Shown: in pieces, positions 48,557-57,965 of the stretch | Position numbering within the stretch: position 1 is the stretch's first letter | Layout of the letters: every line of letters starts with the position of its first letter | Source: Mesorhizobium erdmanii USDA 3471 | GTDB lineage: Bacteria; Pseudomonadota; Alphaproteobacteria; Rhizobiales; Rhizobiaceae | DNA length: 64,000 bases | Assembly (NCBI RefSeq): GCF_000472705.1 | Contig: NZ_AXAE01000011.1 | Location: 248,001-312,000 of the forward strand | Reading direction: 5' to 3' | Program-made: the position numbers and the translations under genes | Notes under the pieces: model-generated | Seen by the model: only the letters and a program-made list of their open reading frames with translations | What the model was told of the DNA's origin: nothing | Database searches by the model: none

Positions 48557-49165
48557 TCACTCCTTGCCCCAGCGTGGCCGGCGCATCGAAAAGACCTCGT
48601 TGACGCTGGCATAGTCCATGTAGCCGAGACGAGCCACGTTGCCGGCCTTGGTGATGTCGAACAGGCCGTCTTTCAGGAAAGCATCGTCGATGTGCACGCC
48701 AACCACTTCGCCGGCGACGACGACCGCGCTCGTCGGGGTTCCGTCCAGCGCCTTCGGACGAAACACCTCCGTCACCCGGCATTCGAGCGCGGCGGGCGCC
48801 GCCGCCACGCGCGGCGGCCTGACGAGACGCGAAGGCGCCATGGCGAGATCGGCATAGACGAACTCATTGACGCCACGCGGCGCGTCGACGGACGTATAAT
48901 TCATCTTCTCCGCAAGATCGCGGCCGACCAGATTGGCGACGAACTCGCCGGTCTCCTGGGCGAATGAAGCGCTGTCCTTCTCTCCCTCCGAGGAGAACCA
49001 GACGATGAAGGGCCGCGTCGAAAACGCATTGAAGAACGAGTACGGCGCTAAGTTGATCTCGCCGGCCCCGTTCAGCGTCGATATCCAGCCGATCGGACGC
49101 GGCGCCACGATCGCCTTCGACGGATCATGGGGCAACCCGTGCCCCTTGGACGGCTCGTAGAACAT
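48557..49165 (-). CDS. Flavin reductase family protein
   Basis: 202-residue FMN-binding split-barrel protein. IVAPRPIGWISTLNGAGEIN and LAPYSFFNAFSTRPFIVWFS are the flavin-binding strands of the DIM6/NTAB group, and GDLAEKMNYTS-like residues follow. It probably reduces free or bound flavin, or acts as a flavin-dependent oxidoreductase. The ATG immediately follows the stop of the upstream nitroreductase gene (TGAATG), so the pair is one transcript and may pass reduced flavin or act on the same xenobiotic. Confidence 0.88.
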   Translation of the reverse strand: MFYEPSKGHGLPHDPSKAIVAPRPIGWISTLNGAGEINLAPYSFFNAFSTRPFIVWFSSEGEKDSASFAQETGEFVANLVGRDLAEKMNYTSVDAPRGVNEFVYADLAMAPSRLVRPPRVAAAPAALECRVTEVFRPKALDGTPTSAVVVAGEVVGVHIDDAFLKDGLFDITKAGNVARLGYMDYASVNEVFSMRRPRWGKE

Positions 49166-49750
49166 TCAGCTCGCCCAGGGTCCTGAGTAATCGGCATAGA
49201 GCTTTGCCGGGTCAGGCCGTGGCCGCTCCGGCGCCGGGCCGGCATAAGAGCCGATATGGACGAAACCGACGACGCGCTCCTGCGGCGCCAGTCCGAGGAT
49301 CGCCCTGCCCTCCGGCACGTCTGAATACCAGTTGCTGATCATGTTGGTGCCATAGCCCAACGCATTGGCTGCGATCATCAGATTCATAGCAGCCATGCCG
49401 CCGGACAGGAACATTTCCCATTGCGGAATCTTGGGATTCTCTTTCGGCACCGACACCACGCCGATGACCAGCGGCGCGCGCGAGAAGCGGGCCAGTTCCT
49501 GGTTCCGGCGGCCCTCCGGCAGCGGCCCTTCCCGCTGTTCGGCAAGCGCCGCCAGCTTTTTGCCGATCTCGAAGCGGACGTCGCCGCGATAGAGGATGAA
49601 GCGCCAGGGTTCAAGCCGGCCATGGTCTGGCACGCGCGTGGCGGCGGCAATCATCGTGGCGATATCGGCGTCGCCTGGCGCTGGCTCCTTGAGATCCGGA
49701 ATCGGCGCCGAATTTCGGCTCAGCAGGAAGTCGATGATCGGCGACGCCAT
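49166..49750 (-). CDS. Nitroreductase family protein (YdjA-like)
   Basis: 194-residue FMN enzyme. The N-terminal FMN contact is FLLSRNSAPIPDLKEPAP, then AATRVPDHGRLEPWRFILYRG. The later region AAMNLMIAANALGYGTNMIS and ILGLAPQERVVGFVHIGS is typical of the short YdjA-type nitroreductases. It would reduce nitroaromatics or quinones using NAD(P)H. Cotranscribed with the flavin reductase gene. Confidence 0.9.
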   Translation of the reverse strand: MASPIIDFLLSRNSAPIPDLKEPAPGDADIATMIAAATRVPDHGRLEPWRFILYRGDVRFEIGKKLAALAEQREGPLPEGRRNQELARFSRAPLVIGVVSVPKENPKIPQWEMFLSGGMAAMNLMIAANALGYGTNMISNWYSDVPEGRAILGLAPQERVVGFVHIGSYAGPAPERPRPDPAKLYADYSGPWAS

Positions 49751-49904
49751 GGGCGCAAGTCTCCTGAAACACTCTGTTTGAGCTGAAGCGCGCCATCGGG
49801 AATTCGGGCGGCTCGGGCAAAGGCGCGCAAACGCCGGGCTGAAGAGTCGTCGATTGGACTCTTAAGCCTTGAAATTGCCACCGCCATGGGGTTCAACGCA
49901 AGGC

Positions 49905-50867
49905 ATGTTTGAGGGGCGACTGCGTCTTTTCCTGGTCCGGCTTTGCGCCGCGCTGTTCCTGCTGCCGGTATCACTGGCCGCCGCGCAGGAAAAAGACGGC
50001 GTCGGCGACCTGAAACTTCCCGGAATCTCGAGCTATGCGACGCCCAAGAGCGAAACCCCGCTGGCACTTGGCGGCGGTGGCGCCATCACTTTGTCGGCCC
50101 AGCTGACCGACAAGGGCACCGACATCACCCGCGGACTCGTCTGGCGTGTCTTCAAGCCCGAACCCGTCAACGGCAAATTGCCGATGGTGGCCTCCGCGCA
50201 TGGCGGCAGCGCCGTTTTCCAGCTTGAGCCCGGCAGCTATCTGGTCCATGCCTCCTATGGCCGCGCCGGCGCCACCAAGCGCATCACCGTCGGCAAGGAA
50301 GCCAAGCGCGAAAGCCTCGTGCTCGATGCCGGTGGCCTGAAGCTCGACGCGGTTCTGTCCGGCGGCGTGCGCATCCCGCCGAAAAAGCTGCGCTTCTCGA
50401 TCTATGAGGGCACCGCCGAGGCCAATGGCGACCGCGCGCTGATCATTCCCGATGTCGAGCCCAACAGCGTCGTGCGGCTCAACGCCGGCATCTACCATGT
50501 CGTCTCGACCTATGGCGCCGTCAACGCCGTCATCCGCTCCGATATCCGCGTCGAGGCCGGCAAGTTGACCGAAGCCACAGTCGAGCATCATGCCGCCGAG
50601 ATCACGATGAAGCTGGTGCGCGAAGCCGGTGGCGAAGCCATCGCCGACACGTCCTGGTCGCTGCTCAACGAATCCGGCGATCCGATCAAGGAGACCGTGG
50701 GCGCCTTTGCCTCGATGGTGCTTGCCGAGGGCGACTACACCATCATCGCCAAGAACCGCGACCGCATCTACCAGAAGGACTTTACGGTCGTGGCCGGACA
50801 GAACCAGGAAATCGAGGTTCTTGCGACCGAAGCGGCGGCGATGGATCCCGAAGAAGGCGCGGACTAG
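49905..50867 (+). CDS. Exported protein of unknown function with repeated beta domains
   Basis: 320 residues. The signal peptide is in MFEGRLRLFLVRLCAALFLL ending near SLAAAQ. The mature protein has repeated beta-sandwich-like units: SAVFQLEPGSYLVHASYGRA, SVVRLNAGIYHVVSTYGAVN and SMVLAEGDYTIIAKNRDRIY each carry an xGxYxxxxxY pattern, so about three carboxypeptidase-regulatory-like repeats. ATG 49905 has AAGG upstream and gives a good signal peptide. No known family name can be assigned. Convergent with the acyltransferase gene. Confidence 0.7.
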   Translation: MFEGRLRLFLVRLCAALFLLPVSLAAAQEKDGVGDLKLPGISSYATPKSETPLALGGGGAITLSAQLTDKGTDITRGLVWRVFKPEPVNGKLPMVASAHGGSAVFQLEPGSYLVHASYGRAGATKRITVGKEAKRESLVLDAGGLKLDAVLSGGVRIPPKKLRFSIYEGTAEANGDRALIIPDVEPNSVVRLNAGIYHVVSTYGAVNAVIRSDIRVEAGKLTEATVEHHAAEITMKLVREAGGEAIADTSWSLLNESGDPIKETVGAFASMVLAEGDYTIIAKNRDRIYQKDFTVVAGQNQEIEVLATEAAAMDPEEGAD

Positions 50868-50869
50868 CC

Positions 50870-51808
50870 CTAGGCTGCCAGCTTTGTTCGCGCCGGCAGG
50901 AATGGCATCCGGCGGCGCGGCGCTGGCGGCGCGAGATCGAACACGCCGCGATAAAGCCGGTCGAGCAATGCCTTGCGGTCGCGCAACGGCTCCAGTTCGC
51001 TCCAGCTCAGTATCTCGCCGACACGCACGTCTATCGCCTTACCTGACAACCGCGCGAACTCGTGGATGAGCATCGAAAGGCGCAGCGTCAGCGAGGCCTT
51101 GCCGACGAATTTGGCGACGCGGCCGTCGCGCTCGGCCATGTTCATCGGCCCGCTGACCAGATGGAACAGCCTACCGTTCTGCCCGGAAAAATGCATCGGA
51201 ATGACGGACGCCTTGGCATCCTGGACAAGACGGGCCGGAAACATCTTCCATGGCAGGTCGCGCGCCCGGCCAAAGCCTTTCGGCGCGGTGGCGACGCCAC
51301 CGGCGGGAAACACCACGATGGTGACGCCCTCCTTCAGCAGCCGCACCGCCTCATAGCGCACGGCCATGTTGTTCTTCAGTGCGTCCTTCGTCTCGGAAAA
51401 GTCGATCGGCAGCGAATAGGGCTCCATCTCGCGGATCTTGAGCAAATCCTTGTGGATCATCACCCGGAAAGGTCGCCCGAGCTGCTCCACCAAGGAGAGC
51501 ACGGCAATGCCGTCGCCGATGCCGAACGGATGGTTGGCCACAATCACCAGCGGTGTGTCCGGCAATGGCGCTGGCGGCCATTGGTCGGCGGTGCGTATCC
51601 GCACGTCGATCAGGTCGAGCATGCGGCTGAACACGCGCTCGCCAGTCGGCACCACCTGGCGGCGCCAGAAATCATAGAGCGCGGCATAACGGTCGCGCCC
51701 CGACAGGCCTTCTATCGAATGGATGACCCAGCGCGTCAGCGCCGGCTGGCGCGGATTGGCATAGGAAAGCTCGGGAAACGGTTTTGCGCGCGTCTTCAGC
51801 TTGAGCAT
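50870..51808 (-). CDS. PlsC-type lysophospholipid/ornithine-lipid acyltransferase
   Basis: 312-residue membrane-associated acyltransferase. The catalytic NHx4D-like motif is VIVANHPFGIGDGIAVLSL, and the substrate region is TIVVFPAGGVATAPKGFGRA, followed by VIPMHFSGQNGRLFHLVSG. This form (NHPxGxxDG with a long C-terminal part) is close to putative hemolysin/OlsA-like acyltransferases rather than classic PlsC. The acceptor lipid is not determined. It lies downstream of thrS, behind a terminator. Confidence 0.82.
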   Translation of the reverse strand: MLKLKTRAKPFPELSYANPRQPALTRWVIHSIEGLSGRDRYAALYDFWRRQVVPTGERVFSRMLDLIDVRIRTADQWPPAPLPDTPLVIVANHPFGIGDGIAVLSLVEQLGRPFRVMIHKDLLKIREMEPYSLPIDFSETKDALKNNMAVRYEAVRLLKEGVTIVVFPAGGVATAPKGFGRARDLPWKMFPARLVQDAKASVIPMHFSGQNGRLFHLVSGPMNMAERDGRVAKFVGKASLTLRLSMLIHEFARLSGKAIDVRVGEILSWSELEPLRDRKALLDRLYRGVFDLAPPAPRRRMPFLPARTKLAA

Positions 51809-51846
51809 CGTTGCTCGTTACAAGGTTGGCGTGACAGGGATATGAA

Positions 51847-51874
51847 AATGGCGGTGGAGCGCTCCACCGCCATT
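51847..51874 (-). terminator. Rho-independent terminator of thrS
   Basis: A perfect 14-bp inverted repeat (AATGGCGGTGGAGC / GCTCCACCGCCATT). On the minus strand it is followed by TTTC, 18 bases after the thrS stop codon. The A/T ends of the arms and the U-run fit an intrinsic terminator. Confidence 0.85.
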
Positions 51875-51891
51875 CCTTGTGACCATGAGGA

Positions 51892-53868
51892 TCAGGCGGC
51901 GCGTTTGCGCCGGCGATCGGGCGTGATCGCTTCTTCGGTCAGCCGTTCGATCGCCTCGGCAAGGCCAAGCGATTCCTGGTCGCGCGAGCCGAGCCGGCGG
52001 ATGTTGACCGTCTGTTCCTCGGCCTCGCGTTTGCCGCAGACGAGGATGACCGGCACCTTGGCCAGCGAATGTTCGCGGACCTTGTAGTTGATCTTCTCGT
52101 TGCGCAGGTCGGCCTCCGCCAACAGGCCTGCGGCCTTCAGCTTTGCCACCACTTCGGTTGCATAGCCGTCCGCCTCGGAGGTGATCGTCGCCACAACCAC
52201 CTGCAGCGGTGCGAACCACAGCGGGAAATGTCCGGAATAGTTCTCGATGAGGATGCCGAGGAAGCGCTCCATCGAACCGCAAATGGCACGGTGCACCATG
52301 ACCGGCTGCTTCTTTTCCGAATCCGAGCCGATGTAGAAGGCGCCAAAACGTTCCGGCAGGTTGAAATCGACCTGCGTGGTGCCGCATTGCCATTCACGGC
52401 CGATGGCATCCTTCAGCACATATTCGAACTTCGGCCCGTAGAAGGCGCCCTCGCCCGGATTGATCGAGGTCTTGATCCGGTTGCCCGATCTTGTCCTGAT
52501 CGTCTCCAGCACGTTGCCCATGATCGCCTCGGCGTGGTCCCAGGCCTCATCGGTGCCGACCCGCTTGTCCGGCCGCGTCGACAGCTTCACGCTGACCTCT
52601 TCAAAACCGAAATCGGCATAGGTCGAAAGGATCAGATCGTTGATGCGCAGGCATTCCGCTGCCAGCTGTTCTTCGGTGCAGAAGATGTGCGCATCATCCT
52701 GCGTGAAGCCGCGCACGCGCATCAGACCGTGCAGTGCTCCCGACGGTTCGTAGCGGTGCACATTGCCGAATTCCGCAAGCTTTACGGGCAGATCACGATA
52801 GGACTTCAACCCATGCTTGAAAATCTGCACATGTCCGGGGCAGTTCATCGGCTTCAACGCAAAGACACGGTCGTCGTCGGTGTCGTCACCGGCGACCGTC
52901 ACCTTGAACATGGCGTCGCGATACCAGCCCCAGTGGCCTGACGTTTCCCACAGGCTCTTGTCGAGCACCTGAGGGGCATTGACCTCCTGGTAGCCCTGCT
53001 CGTCGAGGCGACGGCGCATGTAATTCACCAGGTTCTGGAACATCTTCCAGCCCTTGGCGTGCCAGAAGACGACGCCCGGTCCTTCTTCCTGGAAATGGAA
53101 CAGGTCCATCTCCCGGCCAAGCTTGCGGTGGTCGCGCTTTTCGGCCTCCTCCAGCATCGTCTGGTAGGCTTCGAGCTGCGCCTGGTCGGCCCAGGCCGTG
53201 CCGTAGATACGCGTCAGCATCGGATTGTTCGAATCGCCACGCCAATAGGCGCCCGCCACCTTCATCAGCTTGAAGGCGTTGCCAATCTGGCCAGTCGAGG
53301 CCATGTGCGGGCCACGGCAAAGATCGAACCAGTCGCCCTGCGCGTAGATCTTGAGATCCTGGTCCTCGGGAATGGCGTCGATCAGCTCGAGCTTGTAGCG
53401 CTCGCCCTTTTCGGCGAACACCTTTTTCGCCCTGTCGCGCGACCAAACCTCCTTGGTGAACGGCTTGTTTCGCGCGATGATCTCGCGCATCTTCTTCTCG
53501 ATCACCGGAAAGTCGTCGGGCGTGAACGGCTCGTTGCGGGCGAAGTCGTAATAGAACCCGTTCTCGATCACCGGTCCGATGGTCACCTGCGTTCCCGGCC
53601 ACAATTCCTGCACGGCTTCCGCCAGCACGTGCGCGGTGTCGTGACGGATAAGCTCGAGAGCGCGCGCATCGTCTCGGGTGATGATCTCGACCTTGCCCGA
53701 CTTGCCGAGCGGGTCCGAGAGATCGCGCACGGTGCCGTCAATGGCGTAGGCGACAGCCTTCTTGGCGAGCGACTTCGAGATCGATTCGGCAAGGCCGGCG
53801 CCGGTCATCGCCGCGTCGTAGTCGCGGACGGAGCCATCGGGAAATGTCAGGGAAACGGAATTCAGCAT
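51892..53868 (-). CDS. thrS: Threonyl-tRNA synthetase
   Basis: 658-residue class II synthetase. The N-terminal TGS domain (about 1-65) is followed by the editing domain with [20 protein letters not shown], then the catalytic core with motif [20 protein letters not shown] and [22 protein letters not shown]-terminal anticodon-binding domain ([15 protein letters not shown]) ends near RRKRAA. Full length and with no unusual features. It charges tRNA-Thr with proofreading. Followed by a strong terminator. Confidence 0.97.
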   Translation of the reverse strand: MLNSVSLTFPDGSVRDYDAAMTGAGLAESISKSLAKKAVAYAIDGTVRDLSDPLGKSGKVEIITRDDARALELIRHDTAHVLAEAVQELWPGTQVTIGPVIENGFYYDFARNEPFTPDDFPVIEKKMREIIARNKPFTKEVWSRDRAKKVFAEKGERYKLELIDAIPEDQDLKIYAQGDWFDLCRGPHMASTGQIGNAFKLMKVAGAYWRGDSNNPMLTRIYGTAWADQAQLEAYQTMLEEAEKRDHRKLGREMDLFHFQEEGPGVVFWHAKGWKMFQNLVNYMRRRLDEQGYQEVNAPQVLDKSLWETSGHWGWYRDAMFKVTVAGDDTDDDRVFALKPMNCPGHVQIFKHGLKSYRDLPVKLAEFGNVHRYEPSGALHGLMRVRGFTQDDAHIFCTEEQLAAECLRINDLILSTYADFGFEEVSVKLSTRPDKRVGTDEAWDHAEAIMGNVLETIRTRSGNRIKTSINPGEGAFYGPKFEYVLKDAIGREWQCGTTQVDFNLPERFGAFYIGSDSEKKQPVMVHRAICGSMERFLGILIENYSGHFPLWFAPLQVVVATITSEADGYATEVVAKLKAAGLLAEADLRNEKINYKVREHSLAKVPVILVCGKREAEEQTVNIRRLGSRDQESLGLAEAIERLTEEAITPDRRRKRAA

Positions 53869-54072
53869 TGGTATCTCCTATCCAGTCCCGCAAACGAGCG
53901 CGGGTGGTCGTGGGAAAAGCCGGAGGCATCCGGCAGCGGCGAGGTTTTAGAGGCAGCATTGCGTCAGGTAAAGAGCGGCAATTGGTGCAACCGTCAGGAA
54001 ATGTCACCACAGATGTCGCGGACCGATCGCAAAGGCTTGCGAAAATGCACGACATAAACTGGAATCACCAGC

Positions 54073-54909
54073 ATGGAAGACGCAACACCCAGCCGAACCG
54101 CCCTTGGCGTCGCACGCATGAGGGCTCTGCATCAGTTTTCGCCGCAAGCAGGGCTGTTTCGCGATCCCTACGCCATCGCGATTCTGGGTGAAGCGGCTCC
54201 CGCGGCACAGGAGCTTGAGCAGGAAGATGAGCGCGGCCAGCGCATGCGCTTGTTTGTGACCGCGCGCGCCCGGTTCGCCGAGGACTGGCTGGCGGTGGCG
54301 GTGCGTAGTGGTGTCCGTCAGCTTGTCGTGCTTGGCGCCGGCCTCGATACGTTTTCGCTGCGCAATCCGTATCCGGATCTCGGCGTGTTCGAAGTCGACC
54401 ACCCGGCCACGCAAGCCTGGAAACGCAAATGCGTTGCCGATAGCGGTCTTGCCGAGCCACCCGCCACCACATTCGTGCCGGTCGATTTCGAGCGGCAGAG
54501 CCTGGCCGCGGAACTGGATGCGGCCGGTTTGCGGTCGACCGAGCCAAGCTTCTTCATCTGGCTGGGGGTTGTCCCCTATCTGACCAGGGAAGCGATCTTC
54601 GGCACACTGTCCTGGATAGCGGCCATCCCCGGCTCGGAGGTCGTGTTCGACTATAGCGAGCCGGCCGAGAACCGCGATGCGGCGGGAAGGGCTGCTCTCG
54701 CCTACCATGCGGCGCGCGTCGCGTCTGTCGGCGAGCCATGGATCAGCTTCTTTGTGCCGGCAGAACTGACGAAATCCCTGACCGAACTCGGCTTCGACGA
54801 GATCGAAGATATCCAGAGCGGCGATATTGCCGCGCGCTTTTCCGGGGCACCGAAAGCAATGACGAGCAATTCCGGCGGCCACATCATCCGTGCCCGCCGA
54901 ACCGCCTGA
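54073..54909 (+). CDS. Class I SAM methyltransferase (LCMT/PPM-like, TIGR00027 type)
   Basis: 278 residues of the leucine-carboxyl-methyltransferase-like family. VARMRALHQFSPQAGLFRDPYA, RQLVVLGAGLDTFSLRNPYP (SAM motif I) and VFEVDHPATQAWKRKCVADS are the family marks, and FFIWLGVVPYLT is the post-core strand. Bacterial members methylate small carboxylates or polyketides; the substrate here is unknown. Start ATG 54073 follows weak upstream signals. Convergent with the beta-lactamase gene 5 bases away. Confidence 0.87.
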   Translation: MEDATPSRTALGVARMRALHQFSPQAGLFRDPYAIAILGEAAPAAQELEQEDERGQRMRLFVTARARFAEDWLAVAVRSGVRQLVVLGAGLDTFSLRNPYPDLGVFEVDHPATQAWKRKCVADSGLAEPPATTFVPVDFERQSLAAELDAAGLRSTEPSFFIWLGVVPYLTREAIFGTLSWIAAIPGSEVVFDYSEPAENRDAAGRAALAYHAARVASVGEPWISFFVPAELTKSLTELGFDEIEDIQSGDIAARFSGAPKAMTSNSGGHIIRARRTA

Positions 54910-54914
54910 CCAGA

Positions 54915-55742
54915 TTATTTCATCAGCAGCGGCAGATCCTTCAGGAACGCTGCCCGCGTCTTGAGCCCCTTGGGCATATCGGTGCGAGTGGCGTCGACGA
55001 CCAGGCGCGCAAAGACGATCTGCTGGCCGTCCTTTTTTGCCCAGCCGACGAACCAGCCCAGCGAACGCTTGTCCCTGATCTTGTCGGCGTCATTGGCCAG
55101 CCTCGTGCTGCCGGTCTTGCCTTGCACCGTCCAGCCTCCGGCCTGGAATGTCGGGATGATGGCTGACGTCATGTCGTAGGCCTTGGCCGAGACCGGCAGC
55201 TTGCGGGCAAGCAGCTTGCGCAGGAAATCGACCTGCTCCACCGGTGTGATCTTGAGCGAGGAGTTCACCCAGGAATGGGTCAGGCCATCATTCTTGCCGG
55301 GATTGCCGGAAACGTCATTGTTGCCGTAGTCGAGTTTCGAGACATAGCCGGCAAACTTTTCAGCACCGAGTCGCCGCGTGATCTCCCGCGAGAACCACAG
55401 AATCGAATCGCGCTCCCAGATCACCGGATCGACGGTCTTCTGATCCCGCTTCACCGCGTTGAACTCGGGTTTGTAATCCCAGCTCGGCGTGTGTTCGTCG
55501 CTCAGGATGCCCGCATCGTAGCCGATCAGCGAAAGCGGCACCTTGAACGTCGAGGCCGGGCTGAACCGCTGGTCGCAAGTGCCGTCCTGATAGAGCGTCG
55601 TGCCGGTCGCCGCATCGGCGATCAGCGTGCACTGCACATCCCCGAGCGGCGCCGATTGCGCGCGCATCGGGAACCCCAGCAGCCAGGCGAGCAGGAACAG
55701 GACTCCAGCCAGGATAAAGGGAAGACGGTCGATGTTACGCAT
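54915..55742 (-). CDS. Class D (OXA-type) beta-lactamase
   Basis: 275-residue exported serine hydrolase. The signal segment is hydrophobic (residues about 8-24). Active-site motifs are STFK (Ser64-Lys67, nucleophile and carboxylated lysine), YGN (139-141), Trp158 and KTGS (209-212). The second-serine motif reads S113-I-L instead of the usual S-x-V. Hydrolyses penicillins; the spectrum cannot be inferred. No mobile element is nearby, so it looks chromosomally resident. A BlaR-type penicillin sensor is the main alternative, but no sensor domain is present. Confidence 0.92.
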   Translation of the reverse strand: MRNIDRLPFILAGVLFLLAWLLGFPMRAQSAPLGDVQCTLIADAATGTTLYQDGTCDQRFSPASTFKVPLSLIGYDAGILSDEHTPSWDYKPEFNAVKRDQKTVDPVIWERDSILWFSREITRRLGAEKFAGYVSKLDYGNNDVSGNPGKNDGLTHSWVNSSLKITPVEQVDFLRKLLARKLPVSAKAYDMTSAIIPTFQAGGWTVQGKTGSTRLANDADKIRDKRSLGWFVGWAKKDGQQIVFARLVVDATRTDMPKGLKTRAAFLKDLPLLMK

Positions 55743-55893
55743 TGATGCTCGCTCCAGAAAGGGTGTTCGCGAGCGGGCTTAGCGAGGTCTCTTGTCTCGA
55801 TTTTGTCTCAAATGCGCAGTCTTTGTGCAGGCTTGCGTTAACCCTACCCGATCGTAAACACGATCTGCCGTCCCAAGCGCGCGACTGGTGCAG

Positions 55894-56280
55894 TCATGCC
55901 TTCTTTTCGGCACTCTTCTTGCCGATCCGCCAATAGCGCCACGGCATAAACCAGACATAACGATCCGACAGCGCTTCCGGCACCAGGTCGATGCCATGCG
56001 TGCCGAAGGGCCCGCAGCGCAGCACACGGAAAAACCCCATCCAGCCGCCGGCCCACAGGCCATGGCGGGCGATCGCCTCATGCGCGTATTCGGAACAGGT
56101 CGGCAGATGCCGGCAGGAATTGCCGACAAAGCCCGACAGCGTCAGCTGGTAGAGGCGCACGACCGACGTGCCGAGGAGACGGCCAGGCGTCTTGCGCCAC
56201 GGGCCGGCCCAGTTGCGGCCGCGCCCCGGCGGTCTTGCAGTGTGGGCATGCCCATGCGGGTCGTGCACCGCAATCTCCAT
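55894..56280 (-). CDS. yidD: YidD, membrane protein insertion efficiency factor
   Basis: 128 residues. The hallmark is SCRHLPTCSEYAHEAIARHG, then WMGFFRVLRCGPFGTHGIDL. YidD assists the YidC insertase. The start is chosen at ATG 56280 (MEIAVHDPHG), preceded by GAGCGCGAG. An in-frame ATG 16 codons upstream (56328) is possible. The family's usual partners (rnpA, yidC) are not next to it here. The gene stands alone between the beta-lactamase and the small ORF. Confidence 0.9.
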   Translation of the reverse strand: MEIAVHDPHGHAHTARPPGRGRNWAGPWRKTPGRLLGTSVVRLYQLTLSGFVGNSCRHLPTCSEYAHEAIARHGLWAGGWMGFFRVLRCGPFGTHGIDLVPEALSDRYVWFMPWRYWRIGKKSAEKKA

Positions 56281-56352
56281 CTCGCGCTCTTGCCAGCGAT
56301 AGATGTGAGCTTCGTCGGAAGAACGCAATCCCCACCCCTGTATGCCCTGCCG

Positions 56353-56511
56353 TCATGGCCGGAAGCGCCGTAAACGCCGCCTTTCAACCGGATGCGCCCG
56401 GCGGCTAGGGATGGCAGGCTCATCGCAACGTTCTGCATGGTGCCTTTCGTCGCGCCATTGGAACGTTGCGATCCGCATGACATCGCCGAAAATGTCCAGG
56501 AACTGGATCAT
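56353..56511 (-). CDS. Possible small protein divergent from the LysR gene, 52 residues
   Basis: A 52-residue open frame starts MIQFLDIFGDVMRIATFQWR and becomes Arg-rich at the end. ATG 56511 has an excellent AAGGAG site 8 nt upstream. The first 30 residues resemble small DUF1127-like proteins of rhizobia, but the C-terminal part diverges and may reflect a frameshift. Divergent placement 93 bases from a LysR-type gene suggests it could be that regulator's target. Confidence 0.4.
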   Translation of the reverse strand: MIQFLDIFGDVMRIATFQWRDERHHAERCDEPAIPSRRAHPVERRRLRRFRP

Positions 56512-56604
56512 GGTCGTGTCTCCTTTGACGCGATTAGACTGCCGCTGGCGTTCGCCTTCAAACGAGTATAATTTCCACTTCGGATAATCCTGGGTTATGC
56601 GAAA

Positions 56605-57522
56605 ATGAAGCGCGCGCGCCTGCCGCTGACGGCATTGAGGAGTTTCGAGGCGGCGGGCCGGCATCTGAGCTTCAGCAAGGCCGCCGAGGAGCTTTTCGTC
56701 TCGCAGGCTGCAATTAGCCGCCAGATCCGTGAACTCGAAACCTTCCTGCGCCAGCCCTTGTTCGAACGTCACCATCGACGCGTCGAACTGACCGACGGCG
56801 GCCGCCGGCTGCTTGATCAGCTTGTAACAAGTTTCGACGCCATCGATCGGCTGCTCTGCGAATTGGCGGCAGCCCCGGGTCAGTCGGTGGTTCGCGTCAG
56901 CATCGAGCCGTCGCTTGCCTCCGTCTGGCTGGTCCCCCGGCTCAATCGGTTTCGCCAGTTACGGCCTGACATCGACGTATCACTCGAAGTCGATGTCAGG
57001 CTGATCGAATTCCGCAGTGACCAGCCCGAGCTTGCCCTGCGCTTCAGTCCCGCCGCCACCTCCTGGCCACGCAGCCAGGCGGAGCGGCTTGCCTCCACGG
57101 TCGACTCGCCGGTTCTGTCGCCGGCACTGCTCGCCTCCGGTCCCCCTCTGGAGAAGCCGATCGACCTTGCCCGCTACACGCTTTTGCATGAGGAAAATCG
57201 CCAGGGTTGGGCGCGCTGGTTCGAAGCGGCTGGCGTGCCAGCGGATGCCGTGCCCGCGCGGGGTCCGATGCTGGCGGACGCATCGCTTTCCAAGCAGGCC
57301 GCCCTGCTCGGACATGGCGTGGCGCTGGGCGATCTCCTTCAGATCGGCAACGAGGTCAAAACCGGCGCACTGATCAAGCCCTTCGACATCGATGTTGCCT
57401 CGGGCGCGTACTGGCTGGTGGCCAGGGATTTGGGCGGTCTATCGGAACCGGCATCCGCGTTCGCCGACTGGTTAAGAGGCGAATTTGCCGAAAGCAGACA
57501 CGCGCTGCAGGAGCAGGCTTAA
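56605..57522 (+). CDS. LysR family transcriptional regulator (GcvA-like)
   Basis: 305 residues. The N-terminal winged HTH is ALRSFEAAGRHLSFSKAAEELFVSQAAISRQIRELE (about 8-42), followed by the LysR substrate-binding domain (about 93-295). The LPLTALRSFEAAGRH opening is typical of the GcvA subgroup. Controlled genes are unknown; a divergent small ORF is the obvious candidate, and the gcv operon is far away in the window (30 kb). Its stop overlaps by 4 bases that of the convergent NifU-like gene. Confidence 0.92.
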   Translation: MKRARLPLTALRSFEAAGRHLSFSKAAEELFVSQAAISRQIRELETFLRQPLFERHHRRVELTDGGRRLLDQLVTSFDAIDRLLCELAAAPGQSVVRVSIEPSLASVWLVPRLNRFRQLRPDIDVSLEVDVRLIEFRSDQPELALRFSPAATSWPRSQAERLASTVDSPVLSPALLASGPPLEKPIDLARYTLLHEENRQGWARWFEAAGVPADAVPARGPMLADASLSKQAALLGHGVALGDLLQIGNEVKTGALIKPFDIDVASGAYWLVARDLGGLSEPASAFADWLRGEFAESRHALQEQA

Positions 57523-57965
57523 GCCGCTTGTTCGGCGCGCTTCTTCTCGATCTGGCCGATGGCGTCGACCACCGCGTCGAAAGTCAGCATGGTCGAGGCA
57601 TGGCGCGCCTTGTAGTCGCGCACCGGCTCCAGATATTTGAGGTCTGCGAAGCGCCCTTCCGGCGGCTCGCCATTTTCCTTCAGCATTTTCAGCATGGTGT
57701 CGCGCACCGCGCGCAATTCCTCGGCACTCGCGCCGACGACATGCTGCGCCATGATCGAGGACGACGCCTGGCCGAGCGCGCAGGCCTTCACGTCATGGGC
57801 GAAGTCGGTGACCACGCCATCCTCCATCTTGAGATCGACGGTAACGGTCGAACCGCACAGTTTGGAATGCGCCTTCGCGGTCGCGTCGGGATGATCGAGC
57901 CGGCCGATGCGGGCGATGTTTCCGGCAAAGCCGAGAATTTTCGCGTTATAGACGTCGTTGATCAT
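57519..57965 (-). CDS. NifU/SufU-like iron-sulfur scaffold protein lacking the third cysteine
   Basis: 148 residues. The start is ATG 57965 (MINDVYNAKILGFAGNIARI), because the longer TTG start is unsupported. The scaffold fold is clear: HSKLCGSTVTVDLKM (Cys37) and VKACALGQASSSIMAQHV (Cys62). Where SufU/IscU carry their third cluster cysteine, this protein has ARHASTMLTF (121-124, no Cys). It may therefore be a sulfur-transfer or zinc-binding relative rather than a classic [2Fe-2S] scaffold. Divergent from folE, not in a suf or isc cluster. Confidence 0.85.
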   Translation of the reverse strand: MINDVYNAKILGFAGNIARIGRLDHPDATAKAHSKLCGSTVTVDLKMEDGVVTDFAHDVKACALGQASSSIMAQHVVGASAEELRAVRDTMLKMLKENGEPPEGRFADLKYLEPVRDYKARHASTMLTFDAVVDAIGQIEKKRAEQAA

